From positions 1 through 35,964 of IMG/VR virus record IMGVR_UViG_3300027659_000103: a DNA stretch of 35,964 nucleotides; one strand, given 5' to 3'. Below, in pieces: positions 7,832 through 16,621 of this stretch; the stretch's first letter is position 1; the number at the start of each line of letters is the position of its first letter. A program made the position numbers and the translations under genes. Source of the DNA: a virus. The notes below the pieces were generated by a model that was not told the origin of the DNA, did not search any database, and saw only the letters and a list, made by a program, of their open reading frames with translations.

Positions 7832-10585
7832 TCATACCACGCTGTTCAATCTTTGTCTAAGATAAGCGCACTCTAAAGCCAAAGCTTCTTCGTAACGAAT
7901 ACCATATCTACTGCCAGCGGCTTCAAATTGTTGAACAACTCCTACACCTTCTTCAATTTTCTCTTCTTGTTCTTCCCACTCATCATAACAAAGAATACCG
8001 TATGCAAAAGGATCAACACCTTCAGCCTCAAATGCTTCCTTAACTCTCTGAGCAACTAACCCAATATGCCATCTAGCCCCGTCACCTTTTTTCACAACAG
8101 CATCTTTAAATTTAAACTGCTGATATTCAACATTACCCCAAGCCCGCAAAACTGCTTCATTGATGTCGCCAATTTGTTCTTTTTCTCTTTCATCAGATGT
8201 GTTAATAGTTCCTGTTGTTGCATAAACAATTGTCCATCTGCGTGATGGACCTCCAAGAGTATATTCGTCATCAGTTCTTGGGCGTAAAGTTTGTGTATCC
8301 GTATTTGAAGCAAAGAAAGTTACTGTTGCGGTTCCGTCAGTAGTTGTACCTCCGGTTGCTTGGATTCTTGCATCATAATCGTTTACCGCCTCAGCATTAC
8401 CTGAAGTATGGAGATCCATAGTCCAAGTTGCCGCAGTGTTTTGTTTACCAAGTTCCATTGTTCCATCGGCACGAATAAGTGCTGAACGCTGACTAGAAAT
8501 GTATGCATCAATAACATTCGTGCCGCCTGTGTAATACAAAGCAGTATCTGCATCATCTACTCTTAAACCAACAAAACCTGAACCACGAGCAACAAAGAAA
8601 CTTTGAACTTTATATGTACCAAGATTCACGGCATCAAAACCCCACACATAGTGTGAACCACCAGAAGCGGCAGTTGACGCTTCCTTGTTATCAACAAGAC
8701 CCAATTCAAAACCAGTCATTGCTGATGCATGCGATGAAGCATCCATTAAAACATTTGCATTATGTGCCCACACTTTTGTGAATGGGTTTACATAAGCAGT
8801 TGCTGATCCAGATGGTGTAGAAGCAGATTGAACTGTGCCGTTGGCGAGATACCAACCCTCAACCGTGATGCTTGAACCATTTGCTGCCCAATCAGTGATA
8901 AATCCGCTGTACTTTGTTGGACTGTGAGCAGTATCAATAATCATTCCCTTGCGCAACAATTTTAAATTTGTAGAACTTATTGCTGAAGCCGGAACAACTG
9001 TAGTAGCAGTATATGTTGCGCCAGCCAATGTTAATGTTGGTGCAGGGGCGTATACATCAGCAAACATTGAAACAGCATCCCTGTCTGTATAGGTAGAAAG
9101 ATCTGCTTCATTTGCTAACCCAAGAACTTCGGCGGCATCATTATAATTTGAACCATTCGGATACAAACGAACAGCAAATCCGGTTGCATTATCTTCATTA
9201 CCAAATGGCGCTTGCGTAATTCTTTGCCCATGACGAAGAATCTCGCCATTCAAATATTCTGGATTTAAGATGCGAGCACCTCTATCTAGCACCCAAATAA
9301 CTTCACGCCCACCTGTATCCACTAAAGTTGATAAAGCATAAACACCATCTGGGACTGTTACAAAAACAGAATTAGCTCTTGTAATGCCGTTATCAGAAAA
9401 AGTTACAGCCCCAGTTCTTGCTTGAGCAGCATTAGAGAAAGCGGTGGTGTTATTTGTTGTTCCGTCACCAACAGCACCATAATCAGAAACCGATACTGGC
9501 AAAGATGTTTTACTAACCTTAAGATCTAAACTTGTTACAACTGCTGGTTCAACAGCAATTGTTGAAATAGAACCAGCCATTGAGCTGTGATACTGGCAAG
9601 CATAATAAAGCGTATCTGGTGCATTTTGCGGAAGCTCTACAATGATTGTGCCATTGTCTGTTCCCCCGTTTGTAACACCTGTGCTGTAAACACTGCCTGA
9701 TGCATATCCTCCAGAAACCGTTTGAATCCAAAATGGATGGCCTGATGCATTAATTATAATTTTATATCTTTTACCTTTTACAAAATGAATAGTCCCATTA
9801 GAAACACCATTAACTAAATACGCACCACTTCCGGAATTAGTAATATAATAATCAATACTGTTATTTAATTGTGTTTGAATTGCCGAAGTAACACCGTCTA
9901 AATATCCAATCTCGGTATCCGAGACATTAGCGACAACTGCTTGTTTATTGTTTAACTGAGTCTGAATAGCCGATGTAACGCCATCAAGGTATCCAATCTC
10001 TGTATCAGATACGTTTGCAACGACTGCCTGTTTGTTATCCAATTGTGTTTGAATAGCCGAAGAAACATTATTTAAGTAACTAAGTTCAGTAGATGAAACA
10101 TCACCAATCGTTGTAGTGCTTGGAAGAACAATGTTTCCAGTAAATGTTGAGTTAGCAAGTGTTGCAAAACTGGCTGTAGAAGTTGATGAAGCAGCTGTGA
10201 TTCTGCCTTGAGCGTCAACAGTAATATTTGTAGCTGTATACGACCCTGCTGTTACTGCTGTGTCAGCAAGTTTTGCTGCCGTTACAGCATCATCAGCAAT
10301 TTTTGCTGTTGTGATCGCACTAGCAATAATTTTTGCTGCTGTTACAGCATCATCAGCAATTTTTGCTGCTGTTACTGCTGTGTCAGAAATTTTTGCTGTT
10401 GTGATAGCGCCAGCAGCAAGTTTTGCTGTTGAAATAGAACCATCAGCAATATCATTTGAAGTTATGGCTGCAGACGCAACTCCAGTATCTGCAATCCAAG
10501 CTGTGCCATTCCACACCCATATACGAGATCCGGCAGTAAAAACATCATTTACAGCCGGAGAGTTAGGAAATATGATAGCTGGCAT
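7832..10585 (-). CDS. Long tail fibre with cupredoxin-like insert and S74 chaperone
   Basis: 917 aa. Parts in order: docking module (1-32); AVTAAKIADD repeats (45-120); copies of NVSDTEIGYLDGVTSAIQTQ (about 163-241); a small domain (245-345) with GHPFWIQT (His283) and YYACQYHSSM (Cys330, His333, Met336) resembling a blue-copper cupredoxin; YGAVGDGTTNNTTAF (369-383), the opening of a pectate-lyase-like beta helix; a long beta-rich region; and a C-terminal peptidase S74 intramolecular chaperone. The S74 part starts TSDEREKEQI, with self-cleavage expected before Ser797, and ends in a coiled helix. The chaperone trimerises the fibre and then cuts itself off. The ATG overlaps the upstream stop (TAATG). 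Confidence 0.8.
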   Translation of the reverse strand: MPAIIFPNSPAVNDVFTAGSRIWVWNGTAWIADTGVASAAITSNDIADGSISTAKLAAGAITTAKISDTAVTAAKIADDAVTAAKIIASAITTAKIADDAVTAAKLADTAVTAGSYTATNITVDAQGRITAASSTSTASFATLANSTFTGNIVLPSTTTIGDVSSTELSYLNNVSSAIQTQLDNKQAVVANVSDTEIGYLDGVTSAIQTQLNNKQAVVANVSDTEIGYLDGVTSAIQTQLNNSIDYYITNSGSGAYLVNGVSNGTIHFVKGKRYKIIINASGHPFWIQTVSGGYASGSVYSTGVTNGGTDNGTIIVELPQNAPDTLYYACQYHSSMAGSISTIAVEPAVVTSLDLKVSKTSLPVSVSDYGAVGDGTTNNTTAFSNAAQARTGAVTFSDNGITRANSVFVTVPDGVYALSTLVDTGGREVIWVLDRGARILNPEYLNGEILRHGQRITQAPFGNEDNATGFAVRLYPNGSNYNDAAEVLGLANEADLSTYTDRDAVSMFADVYAPAPTLTLAGATYTATTVVPASAISSTNLKLLRKGMIIDTAHSPTKYSGFITDWAANGSSITVEGWYLANGTVQSASTPSGSATAYVNPFTKVWAHNANVLMDASSHASAMTGFELGLVDNKEASTAASGGSHYVWGFDAVNLGTYKVQSFFVARGSGFVGLRVDDADTALYYTGGTNVIDAYISSQRSALIRADGTMELGKQNTAATWTMDLHTSGNAEAVNDYDARIQATGGTTTDGTATVTFFASNTDTQTLRPRTDDEYTLGGPSRRWTIVYATTGTINTSDEREKEQIGDINEAVLRAWGNVEYQQFKFKDAVVKKGDGARWHIGLVAQRVKEAFEAEGVDPFAYGILCYDEWEEQEEKIEEGVGVVQQFEAAGSRYGIRYEEALALECAYLRQRLNSVV

Positions 10586-10947
10586 TACAGTGTTACCTCA
10601 TCCCAGCTTTGACTTTCTTCATTCCAAGAGTAATCACCATCTCCTGATGGGTAGGCAACGGGTGGGGTCCATTCAGTAGTTTCCTCATTAAGACTCCATG
10701 ACGGGAAAGGTTTTGGAGCAATGAATGCATCTAACGATGAATTGTATGTATAGCCGATTCCAGCATAACGAACACGGATATTGTTGTTGTAAGATGTTTG
10801 CTTCCATGTCCCCCCCAAAAGATTACGACAGAACTCAGCACCTACAGCTTCTGATTCGTTACCATTTTCATCTTTACAATCATTATCGTGCACGACAATG
10901 ACTCGTAATACGATATTATCTTCTCCTAGCTCTGCAAAATGTGCCAT
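10585..10947 (-). CDS. MAHFA-type fibre-associated protein, copy 3
   Basis: 120 aa: MAHFAELGEDN, VLRVIVVHDNDCKDENGNESEAVG, WKQTSYNNNIRVRYAGIGYTY, IAPKPFPSWSLNEETTEWTPPV and final YSWNEESQSWDEV. AGGAGA precedes the ATG and the stop overlaps the 917-aa fibre start. Unlike copies 1 and 2 it lies upstream of its fibre in the transcript. It is the copy closest to the form seen in other aquatic phages. Function unknown; a fibre partner is inferred from the recurring arrangement. Confidence 0.65.
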   Translation of the reverse strand: MAHFAELGEDNIVLRVIVVHDNDCKDENGNESEAVGAEFCRNLLGGTWKQTSYNNNIRVRYAGIGYTYNSSLDAFIAPKPFPSWSLNEETTEWTPPVAYPSGDGDYSWNEESQSWDEVTL

Positions 10948-11013
10948 TACTTGCTCTCCTGTGTGTTAGTTATTTATTGTATGATATCAAAAATTCAGTA
11001 ATTTGTCTATTGC

Positions 11014-11949
11014 TTAAAAGGTGATGCTTCCAGATGCAGTAAACGTATAGACTCTGTAACCCGTTGGATTCGTTACGGTTGGAGATCCGGTTGTTGCTGT
11101 TGCAAGCGGAAAGGTATCGGGATAACGAAGAATGACAACACCTGAACCCCCAGCGCCTCCGCCAGCAGTCCTAAATTGTGGTGAGCCTTCACCACCACCG
11201 CCACCGCCTCCACCTCCTGTATTAGCTGTTCCAGGGCTACCAGCAACAGATATGCCAGATGTTCCTGCTCCTCCACCTCCAGAACCACCAGAACCAGAAG
11301 AGCTGTACCCGCCAGCGCCACCGCCGCCCGCTCTAGTCACGGATGAACCAGTAATAGATGATGCAACTCCAGTACCACCAGTTAAAACATTGCCAGCAGC
11401 GCCTGCACCTCCACCGCCGCCACCTCGGTTGTTCTGAATTCCATTTGCCCCGCCAAACCCTTGATTTGCCGTTCCCGCCGCAGCCACTTGCTGAGAAGGT
11501 TGGTTAGTACCTCCACCGCCTCCACCGCCACTACCACCTACAACAGGGACAGCATTTTGCCCACCTGCACTACCGCCTCCAAGTGATGTTATTGTAGAAA
11601 AAACAGAATTAGTGCCAGAACCAGAAGCCGAATAACCACCTGCTGGATAACTTCCTGCGCCTACTCCGCCAGAGCCCACAGTTACAGTGTAGGATACGCC
11701 AGAAGATATTGAAAAAATTGATTCGGCAGAAGCGCCTCCACCAGATGTCGCTCCTGTTACATTTGTACGGTAGCCTCCAGCGCCTCCGCCTCCACCGCCT
11801 CCGCTATCTCCACCGCCTCCTCCTGCAACAACAAGGTATTCAACTGATGAAGGTGCCATTGCAGGAAAATTACTTCCCATCTGCGCTATTCTTTGTTGCT
11901 TTAAAGACCAACGACCATAAGCAGAAGAAGAAGAAGGGAAATCAGCCAT
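11014..11949 (-). CDS. Glycine-rich fibre protein A
   Basis: 311 aa. The N-terminal module MADFPSSSSAYGRWSLKQQR is shared with the next gene upstream. Then come VEYLVVAGGGGGDSGGGG and a Gly/Ser/Ala-rich domain to about residue 275, the conserved GGSGVVILRYPD, and a C-terminal segment ending TNPTGYRVYTFTASGSITF. That segment is nearly identical to the end of the product of 11949-12890. The two genes are tandem duplicates with divergent Gly-rich centres, as expected for receptor-binding parts under selection. The start overlaps the upstream stop (TAATG). Confidence 0.65.
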   Translation of the reverse strand: MADFPSSSSAYGRWSLKQQRIAQMGSNFPAMAPSSVEYLVVAGGGGGDSGGGGGGGAGGYRTNVTGATSGGGASAESIFSISSGVSYTVTVGSGGVGAGSYPAGGYSASGSGTNSVFSTITSLGGGSAGGQNAVPVVGGSGGGGGGGTNQPSQQVAAAGTANQGFGGANGIQNNRGGGGGGAGAAGNVLTGGTGVASSITGSSVTRAGGGGAGGYSSSGSGGSGGGGAGTSGISVAGSPGTANTGGGGGGGGGEGSPQFRTAGGGAGGSGVVILRYPDTFPLATATTGSPTVTNPTGYRVYTFTASGSITF

Positions 11950-12890
11950 TAGAAGGTTATACTACCAGAAGCGGTAAATGTATAAACTCTATAACCTGTT
12001 GGGTTTGTGACTGTTGGTGAACCAGTAGTTGCTGTTGCTAATGGCAAACTATCTGGATAACGAATAATAACCACACCCGAACCGCCGCTACCACCGAATG
12101 TGCCTGTGTTATAACCTGGGTCAGTGTTTGTCTTACCGCCACCTCCACCGCCAAGATTTACTGTACCTGCCGTACCCGATGAAGGAACTCCAGCACCGCC
12201 TGCACCACCACCACCAGCACCACCAGCGCCTGGGGTGTTTTGCGAGTCACCAGGTCTAAATCCTCCACCACCGCCACCGCCACGAGTTACCGAGCTGCCT
12301 GTAATGCTTGATGCTGAACCTGCACCACCAGCACCGCAAGTAGCGCCACTAACATTGCCACCAATAGCGCCAGCACCACCACCACCACCACAACCACGAC
12401 CTCCACTGGAACCGCCATTAAACCCTTGAACAGGTGAAGCCGTGCGAGTTCCGCCACCAAATGAACCTTCACCTACACCGCCACCACCTGAACCACCGCT
12501 AAGACCAGCAGAAGCGCCAGTAGCACCACCACCGCCACCAGTGGAAGTAATTGATGCCAGAACAGAGTCGCTACCGTTGCCACCAGCGCCTGGGTTATTC
12601 ACCGATGCTCCTCCAGCGCCAACTGTGACTGTATGGGCAACACCTTTTGCAAGCACTAATGCTGTTTCTAAAGTTCCACCACCACCGGTTGCAGTAACTG
12701 TGCTACGCAAACCGCCAGCACCACCACCACCGCCACCGTAAGTATTATTGCTACCAGCACCACCGCCAGCAAGAACTAAATAATCAACTGTTACTGCCAT
12801 ACTAGGCCAATTACTACCACTTACGGCAATGTATTGATCTTTTAAATCCCACACTCCACTTGCTGAAGATGCGGATGGAAACTGTGCCAT
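11949..12890 (-). CDS. Glycine-rich fibre protein B
   Basis: 313 aa. MAQFPSASSASGVWDLKDQY at the N-terminus, VDYLVLAGGGAGS at about 33, a Gly-rich domain, GGSGVVIIRYPD, and the same final 30 residues as its tandem neighbour. A GAGGAAA purine stretch lies upstream within the end of the preceding gene, and the start overlaps that gene's stop (TAATG). Duplicate adhesin tips suggest alternative or heteromeric fibre ends; this is inference. No enzyme motif seen. Confidence 0.65.
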   Translation of the reverse strand: MAQFPSASSASGVWDLKDQYIAVSGSNWPSMAVTVDYLVLAGGGAGSNNTYGGGGGGAGGLRSTVTATGGGGTLETALVLAKGVAHTVTVGAGGASVNNPGAGGNGSDSVLASITSTGGGGGATGASAGLSGGSGGGGVGEGSFGGGTRTASPVQGFNGGSSGGRGCGGGGGAGAIGGNVSGATCGAGGAGSASSITGSSVTRGGGGGGGFRPGDSQNTPGAGGAGGGGAGGAGVPSSGTAGTVNLGGGGGGKTNTDPGYNTGTFGGSGGSGVVIIRYPDSLPLATATTGSPTVTNPTGYRVYTFTASGSITF

Positions 12891-13243
12891 TAGCTAATTT
12901 CCTCGTAGGAGCACACCGCCTCAAGGTCAGAGTTTGCTGATGCTGTTAAACGAAGAGAGTCACCCTCTTCTAGATAGAAAGATTTGTTAATAACATCTAA
13001 AACTGCATCAGCTGGAACAACAACGGTGTTCACGATACGATATGCAGTTGATGAACGAAACAAATCAATGGTAACATCTGCGTTATTTGTTCCGTCAACA
13101 TTTGATACATAAAGAGCATTAACTTTAAAAACTTTTCCTGACGCACCACTGTTTGTAACGATTGCTGTTGCAGAAGTCGTTACAGCAAGAACTGCTGTTT
13201 TGCCCGTAATTGTTGCTACGTTTACTATATTTGGTGCTGCCAT
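12890..13243 (-). CDS. Small beta-rich virion protein
   Basis: 117 aa, starting MAAPNIVNVATITGKTA, rich in Val, Thr, Ala and Asn with alternating hydrophobic residues and a short acidic end (CSYEEIS). The pattern VFKVNALYVSNVDGTNNADV resembles phage head or tail proteins with a jelly-roll-like fold (compare 14055-14390 and 18380-18631). AAGGAGA precedes the ATG. It is likely a virion accessory protein; precise place unknown. Confidence 0.55.
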   Translation of the reverse strand: MAAPNIVNVATITGKTAVLAVTTSATAIVTNSGASGKVFKVNALYVSNVDGTNNADVTIDLFRSSTAYRIVNTVVVPADAVLDVINKSFYLEEGDSLRLTASANSDLEAVCSYEEIS

Positions 13244-13255
13244 AATTTCTCCTTG

Positions 13256-14062
13256 TTAACCGAAAACAATCGCCATAGCGATTGCTTTACCCGTTGACGC
13301 TTTTGTATCCAACTGTGTTTGAATAGCAGAAGTTACACCGTCAAGATAACCGATCTCTGTGTCGGAAACATTTGCAACAACTGCTTGCTTATTGTTTAAT
13401 TGTGTTTGAATAGCTGAAGAAACGCCATCAAGATAACCAATTTCGGTATCCGATACGTTTGCAACAACTGCTTGATAAACCGTTGGTGTAGCCCACTCAA
13501 GACCTGTTGCTGTACTAGAATTTGCTCTTAAAACAGTTCCGTTTGCACCAACTGTTAATTTTGAAACAGCGTTATCAGCTGTACCAGCAAGCAAATCACC
13601 TTTTGCATCAATAGTGTTTAATATAGAGTCAACAGGAGTAAAACCTATCTCAACCCAATTATTGCTATAATAAACAAATGTTGCGCCAGTAGATGAATCA
13701 TACCAAATTTGTCCAGCAATTGGGTCTGCTGGAGCTGATGCTGAAACTTGAGCAGCCATTGCTGTTCCACCCAACTCAACCCAATGTGAATCATAATAAG
13801 TAAACGATTGAGCAGTGTCGGAATCAAACCACATTTCTCCTTCAATCGGAGAAGCTGGCGGAGAAGAACTTACAGTTACCGAAGTGATTCCTGAACCTGA
13901 ACCGATTTCAACCCATTGAGAATCATAATAAACAAAAGTTTTACCGATATCTTCATCAAACCATAATTGACCAACCTCAGCAGAACCCGGCGGGTTTGCT
14001 GAAACAGTAGCACCGCTTACAACTGCTACATCAACTAAAGTTTGGCCGGTAAGATTAGGCAT
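13256..14062 (-). CDS. Tail-fibre protein with triple WFD repeats
   Basis: 268 aa from the ATG at 14062, overlapping the upstream stop by 8 nt; a GTG three codons earlier is possible. Three repeats of about 38-45 residues follow the form PPGS-EVGQLWFD---GKTFVYYDSQWVEIG. Then come a linker (DAKGDLLAGTADNAVSKL, a common fibre motif) and two copies of NVSDTEIGYLDGVSSAIQTQ. These last repeats are shared with the 917-aa fibre. It is probably a fibre shaft or connector protein. Confidence 0.65.
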   Translation of the reverse strand: MPNLTGQTLVDVAVVSGATVSANPPGSAEVGQLWFDEDIGKTFVYYDSQWVEIGSGSGITSVTVSSSPPASPIEGEMWFDSDTAQSFTYYDSHWVELGGTAMAAQVSASAPADPIAGQIWYDSSTGATFVYYSNNWVEIGFTPVDSILNTIDAKGDLLAGTADNAVSKLTVGANGTVLRANSSTATGLEWATPTVYQAVVANVSDTEIGYLDGVSSAIQTQLNNKQAVVANVSDTEIGYLDGVTSAIQTQLDTKASTGKAIAMAIVFG

Positions 14063-14390
14063 ATTCAACACCGCTGACTGTGAATGTTACGGCATTAGCT
14101 GTTACCTGATCTACATGTAATTTACTGTTTGCCGGGATAACTACTGAAGTGTTATAGAACACAACATTATTTGACAACACATTAACATTACTCAAAATTT
14201 TATTATTAGCTGCAGGGGTAGCAGCACCTACAAGAATATGAATACTGCACACAGCGTTAGAGCTGGTTGTATTACAAAGGTTAATGTTTTTGATAATTGA
14301 ATAATTTCCTACAGTATTAGCTGTAGTGTAAACATTAGAACCCGTAGAACTAGTTCCTATATAAAAACTTTTTGGTGTTAGATTGGCCAT
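14055..14390 (-). CDS. Small beta-rich virion protein
   Basis: 111 aa: MANLTPKSFYIGTSSTGSN, then a hydrophobic/Thr-Asn-rich pattern ending VTFTVSGVEYA. Composition and length resemble the product of 12890-13243. A GGGGGT purine stretch in the end of the preceding gene lies close before the ATG. It is part of the structural operon after the capsid gene. Function not recognised; a virion accessory or stabilising protein is likely. Confidence 0.55.
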   Translation of the reverse strand: MANLTPKSFYIGTSSTGSNVYTTANTVGNYSIIKNINLCNTTSSNAVCSIHILVGAATPAANNKILSNVNVLSNNVVFYNTSVVIPANSKLHVDQVTANAVTFTVSGVEYA

Positions 14391-14729
14391 TTAAACCCCC
14401 ATCCATACCAAAACTTCATTATCGTAAGTTGTGGTATTCATATCTTGTATAGTAATTGCATCAAGAACATGATCTACAAACGCCCCAGAGTTATGAGCAA
14501 CAGCTGTTGTGCCATCATAGCCTCTTTGAGATACTGTAAAAACATTAGTTGATCTAGACGAAATTAAAATTTTTTCTTCTGTGTTGACACCACGATCAAC
14601 AACAACAACGAAAGGGTTGCTACCGCTTGGGTAAGTAGAACCATCTACTACGGTAAAAGAAGTTGCTGAGTTTGACAAAGAAGAAGCCAAAGCTGTTTGC
14701 AGAACTGCCCCACTAAACTCTCTTCGCAC
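14391..14729 (-). CDS. Virion structural protein
   Basis: 112 aa starting at GTG (AAGGAGGTGTTTT directly before it). It contains SLSNSATSFTVVDGSTYPSG, FVVVVDRGVNTEEKILISSR and FTVSQRGYDGTTAVAHNSGAFVDHV, a pattern seen in phage baseplate, connector or fibre-associated proteins (the RGYDGT-A-H--G--V motif). It lies between other structural genes in one operon. Precise virion position is not determined. Confidence 0.6.
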   Translation of the reverse strand: MRREFSGAVLQTALASSLSNSATSFTVVDGSTYPSGSNPFVVVVDRGVNTEEKILISSRSTNVFTVSQRGYDGTTAVAHNSGAFVDHVLDAITIQDMNTTTYDNEVLVWMGV

Positions 14730-14743
14730 AAAACACCTCCTTT

Positions 14744-15127
14744 TTAATCAATGCTTATTGTTAAGCTACCTGTTGCAATTCTTAAAGTGTCACCAGAATC
14801 TGTTGTTTTATTTGCACTCAATGTCCCATGAAGCAACATGTTTCCAGATGTAGATGCATCAAAAATACCAATCGCCACTGTTGTGGCAGATGGCATTGAT
14901 GTGAAATCAATATTGGCATCATTTGTGGTTGAACCAGATGATGATGCATTAAAGGTTGCAGCCTGGCGAGCGTAGCTTCCGCCGCTAACCTCGGTGCCAC
15001 CACCAGCATCGTTAGGAGCTACTGTGAACAAACCAACGTAAACAGCAGCTGGTTTTGTATAAGTAGTAGTCCCAAGGAAGTGATCAATTAATTTATTTTC
15101 AAGATAATTTGTTAAATTGCCAGCCAT
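14744..15127 (-). CDS. Gp80-like virion or tail protein
   Basis: 127 aa. MAGNLTNYLENKLIDHFLGT, then YTKPAAVYVGLFTVAPNDAGGGTEVSG and YARQAATF form a widespread phage tail-protein signature (annotated as Gp80-like or fibre protein in mycobacteriophages and others). GGAGGT lies 8 nt before the ATG, within the end of the upstream gene. It is the second gene after the capsid terminator. A structural role is well supported; the exact location is not. Confidence 0.65.
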   Translation of the reverse strand: MAGNLTNYLENKLIDHFLGTTTYTKPAAVYVGLFTVAPNDAGGGTEVSGGSYARQAATFNASSSGSTTNDANIDFTSMPSATTVAIGIFDASTSGNMLLHGTLSANKTTDSGDTLRIATGSLTISID

Positions 15128-15129
15128 TG

Positions 15130-15444
15130 TTAAACCTCCAAATTATTATAATACATTTCCTTTTCTTCGTCATTTGGAAGTCTAAAATTGTCTAGCCTTA
15201 GAAGAAACTCGGCTTCTTCAATAGATATTTCTTCCATTTTATTTTGTTGAGAAAATGTAATTCCAGAACTAGTTGTATAGCTTGCTCCAGATTCAAAAAA
15301 AACTAAAATATTTTTTTTGTTTTCTTTTTTATTTTTTTCAACAACAATTTTAACTTCTTCATTTATTTCAGTATTTTTTTTAACAGTTTTCTTTTTTGGT
15401 TGGTTAATAACTTCTGTTGTCACACTATTTTTTTGTTCAGTCAT
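15130..15444 (-). CDS. Lys-rich small protein after the capsid gene
   Basis: 104 aa. The first 45 residues are highly charged and Lys-rich (QPKKKTVKKN, KNKKENKKN). A compact part follows: ILVFFESGASYTTSSGITF and ISIEEAEFLLRLDNFRLP. Not recognised. The ATG at 15444 has no Shine-Dalgarno site but a -10-like TAAACT ends 6 nt upstream, so it is probably leaderless and opens the transcription unit of the fibre genes. A head-completion or nucleic-acid-contacting role is possible. Confidence 0.6.
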   Translation of the reverse strand: MTEQKNSVTTEVINQPKKKTVKKNTEINEEVKIVVEKNKKENKKNILVFFESGASYTTSSGITFSQQNKMEEISIEEAEFLLRLDNFRLPNDEEKEMYYNNLEV

Positions 15445-15450
15445 GATACA

Positions 15451-15479
15451 AGTTTACCACCTATGTTAATTTAAATCAA
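15451..15479 (-). promoter_or_regulatory. Promoter candidate for the fibre operon
   Basis: On the minus strand TTGATT, 17 bp, TAAACT is found, ending 6 nt before the ATG at 15444. It lies just downstream of the capsid terminator, which is where a new transcription start is needed. The spacing predicts a transcript that begins at the start codon. Confidence 0.5.
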
Positions 15480-15502
15480 CTGATTTCCTACGGATAATTT
15501 TT

Positions 15503-15538
15503 ATTAAATAAGAAATGGGACCTTTGCAGGTCCCATTT
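15503..15538 (-). terminator. Intrinsic terminator after the major capsid gene
   Basis: A perfect 10-bp stem (AAATGGGACC / GGTCCCATTT) with a 6-nt loop lies 23 bp beyond the capsid stop. It is followed on the minus strand by a CTTATTTAAT tail. The tail is only moderately T-rich, so termination may be partial, leaving a high capsid mRNA level and lower fibre expression. Confidence 0.75.
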
Positions 15539-15560
15539 ACTTACTTATTATTAATAACTA

Positions 15561-16607
15561 TTACAAAGTACGAATTTTTACGTTCTTACCAATTACATAA
15601 GAATCTGCATTTTCAATGTTAGCTGCAACCCTCATGTACTGAGTGTATTCAATCGTATCTGTCTTTGGCTTAAACTGACGATAAACCGTAATGTCTCGGT
15701 GGATACCGATAACACGGTTGTTCGGGAATGTAAGCTCAATGTGCGAGTGATTACCACTAGCACCAGAGTAATCGCCACTAGCGCTTTCTGGCGTAAGAGG
15801 TACCTCAACCAATGGAATACCAAATGGTGAAAGACCAGTTGAACCAGCACCGCCATTAGCCTTCATAGAGCCTTGGAAGAAAGCTACATCGCCAGTTACT
15901 GACCCTGGTGATGCTGCGCCAGCCGTTGATTCCGTTGCTGAGTTTGGATTGCCAAGACTATAAATTGCATCCTGCACTGTATTTGGACCAGTAAAGAAAC
16001 GAAGTTCGTTACGGCGTTGCAAATACTTAGTTGGCATCTTACGCAAAACTTTGTCAAAAACAGAGCGTGATACGTTAACACCAGCCAAATCTTGAACTTG
16101 TCCACTAGCTTTTGAAAGCTTAATGAAACCATCAAGAGCCTTAAGAAGACCGTTGTTTGACGATGTATTGCCGCTGATGAACAAGTCATCCAAATCATTA
16201 GCTGTTTGACGAGCCATAATCTGTGCAATGTGATCTTCAAGAGATGCACCCTCAATGTTGTCTTCAAGAGACTCTGTTGAAATATTCCAATCAAGACGAA
16301 GTTTGACTGTTGAAAGCGAAACTTTTGCAAATGTTACTGCTGCGTTTGCACCATCATCAGTTGCTTCTGTTGCCAGAGCAAGAAGTCGTGTTCCGACAGA
16401 TACTTTGTCAATATCCATCTGTGGAGTCTTCATACGAACAACTCGTGCATTCTTCATCAAAACCGATTGATCTACTACGAAATCCAAAAATCGGTTTGAT
16501 TGCTCTGGGTAGAGCAAGCCACCACGACTTGGAACACCGGCGCTGTTTGCAACAACAGCGGTAGTTACTTCATTAGCTTTCGCTAAAATTTCTTCTTGTG
16601 TTGCCAT
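15561..16607 (-). CDS. Major capsid protein, HK97 fold
   Basis: 348 aa. The N-terminal helix region (TQEEILAKANEVT) is followed by LYPEQSNRFLDFVVDQSVLMKNARVV, the E-loop/P-domain type start, TEATDDGANAAVTFAKVSLSTVKLRLDWNIS (strands and A-domain), ARQTANDLDDLFISGNTSS (P-domain helix) and VYRQFKPKTDTIEYTQYMRVA near the end. This is the usual order of HK97-like capsid proteins, and the gene follows portal and protease. GGGAGGA lies 8 nt before the ATG. A terminator directly follows. Length is within the family range. Confidence 0.85.
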   Translation of the reverse strand: MATQEEILAKANEVTTAVVANSAGVPSRGGLLYPEQSNRFLDFVVDQSVLMKNARVVRMKTPQMDIDKVSVGTRLLALATEATDDGANAAVTFAKVSLSTVKLRLDWNISTESLEDNIEGASLEDHIAQIMARQTANDLDDLFISGNTSSNNGLLKALDGFIKLSKASGQVQDLAGVNVSRSVFDKVLRKMPTKYLQRRNELRFFTGPNTVQDAIYSLGNPNSATESTAGAASPGSVTGDVAFFQGSMKANGGAGSTGLSPFGIPLVEVPLTPESASGDYSGASGNHSHIELTFPNNRVIGIHRDITVYRQFKPKTDTIEYTQYMRVAANIENADSYVIGKNVKIRTL

Positions 16608-16621
16608 ATGTTAATCCTCCC

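Noticed and set aside
12124-12741. Proline-rich open frames on the plus strand opposite the glycine-rich genes
   Set aside because: They are the mirror of Gly codons on the coding strand, have no ribosome site and overlap well-supported genes.
15630-15660. TTGAATACAC on the minus strand inside the capsid gene
   Set aside because: It is part of the codons for IEYTQ and no TATAGT lies 21 bp downstream; chance match.
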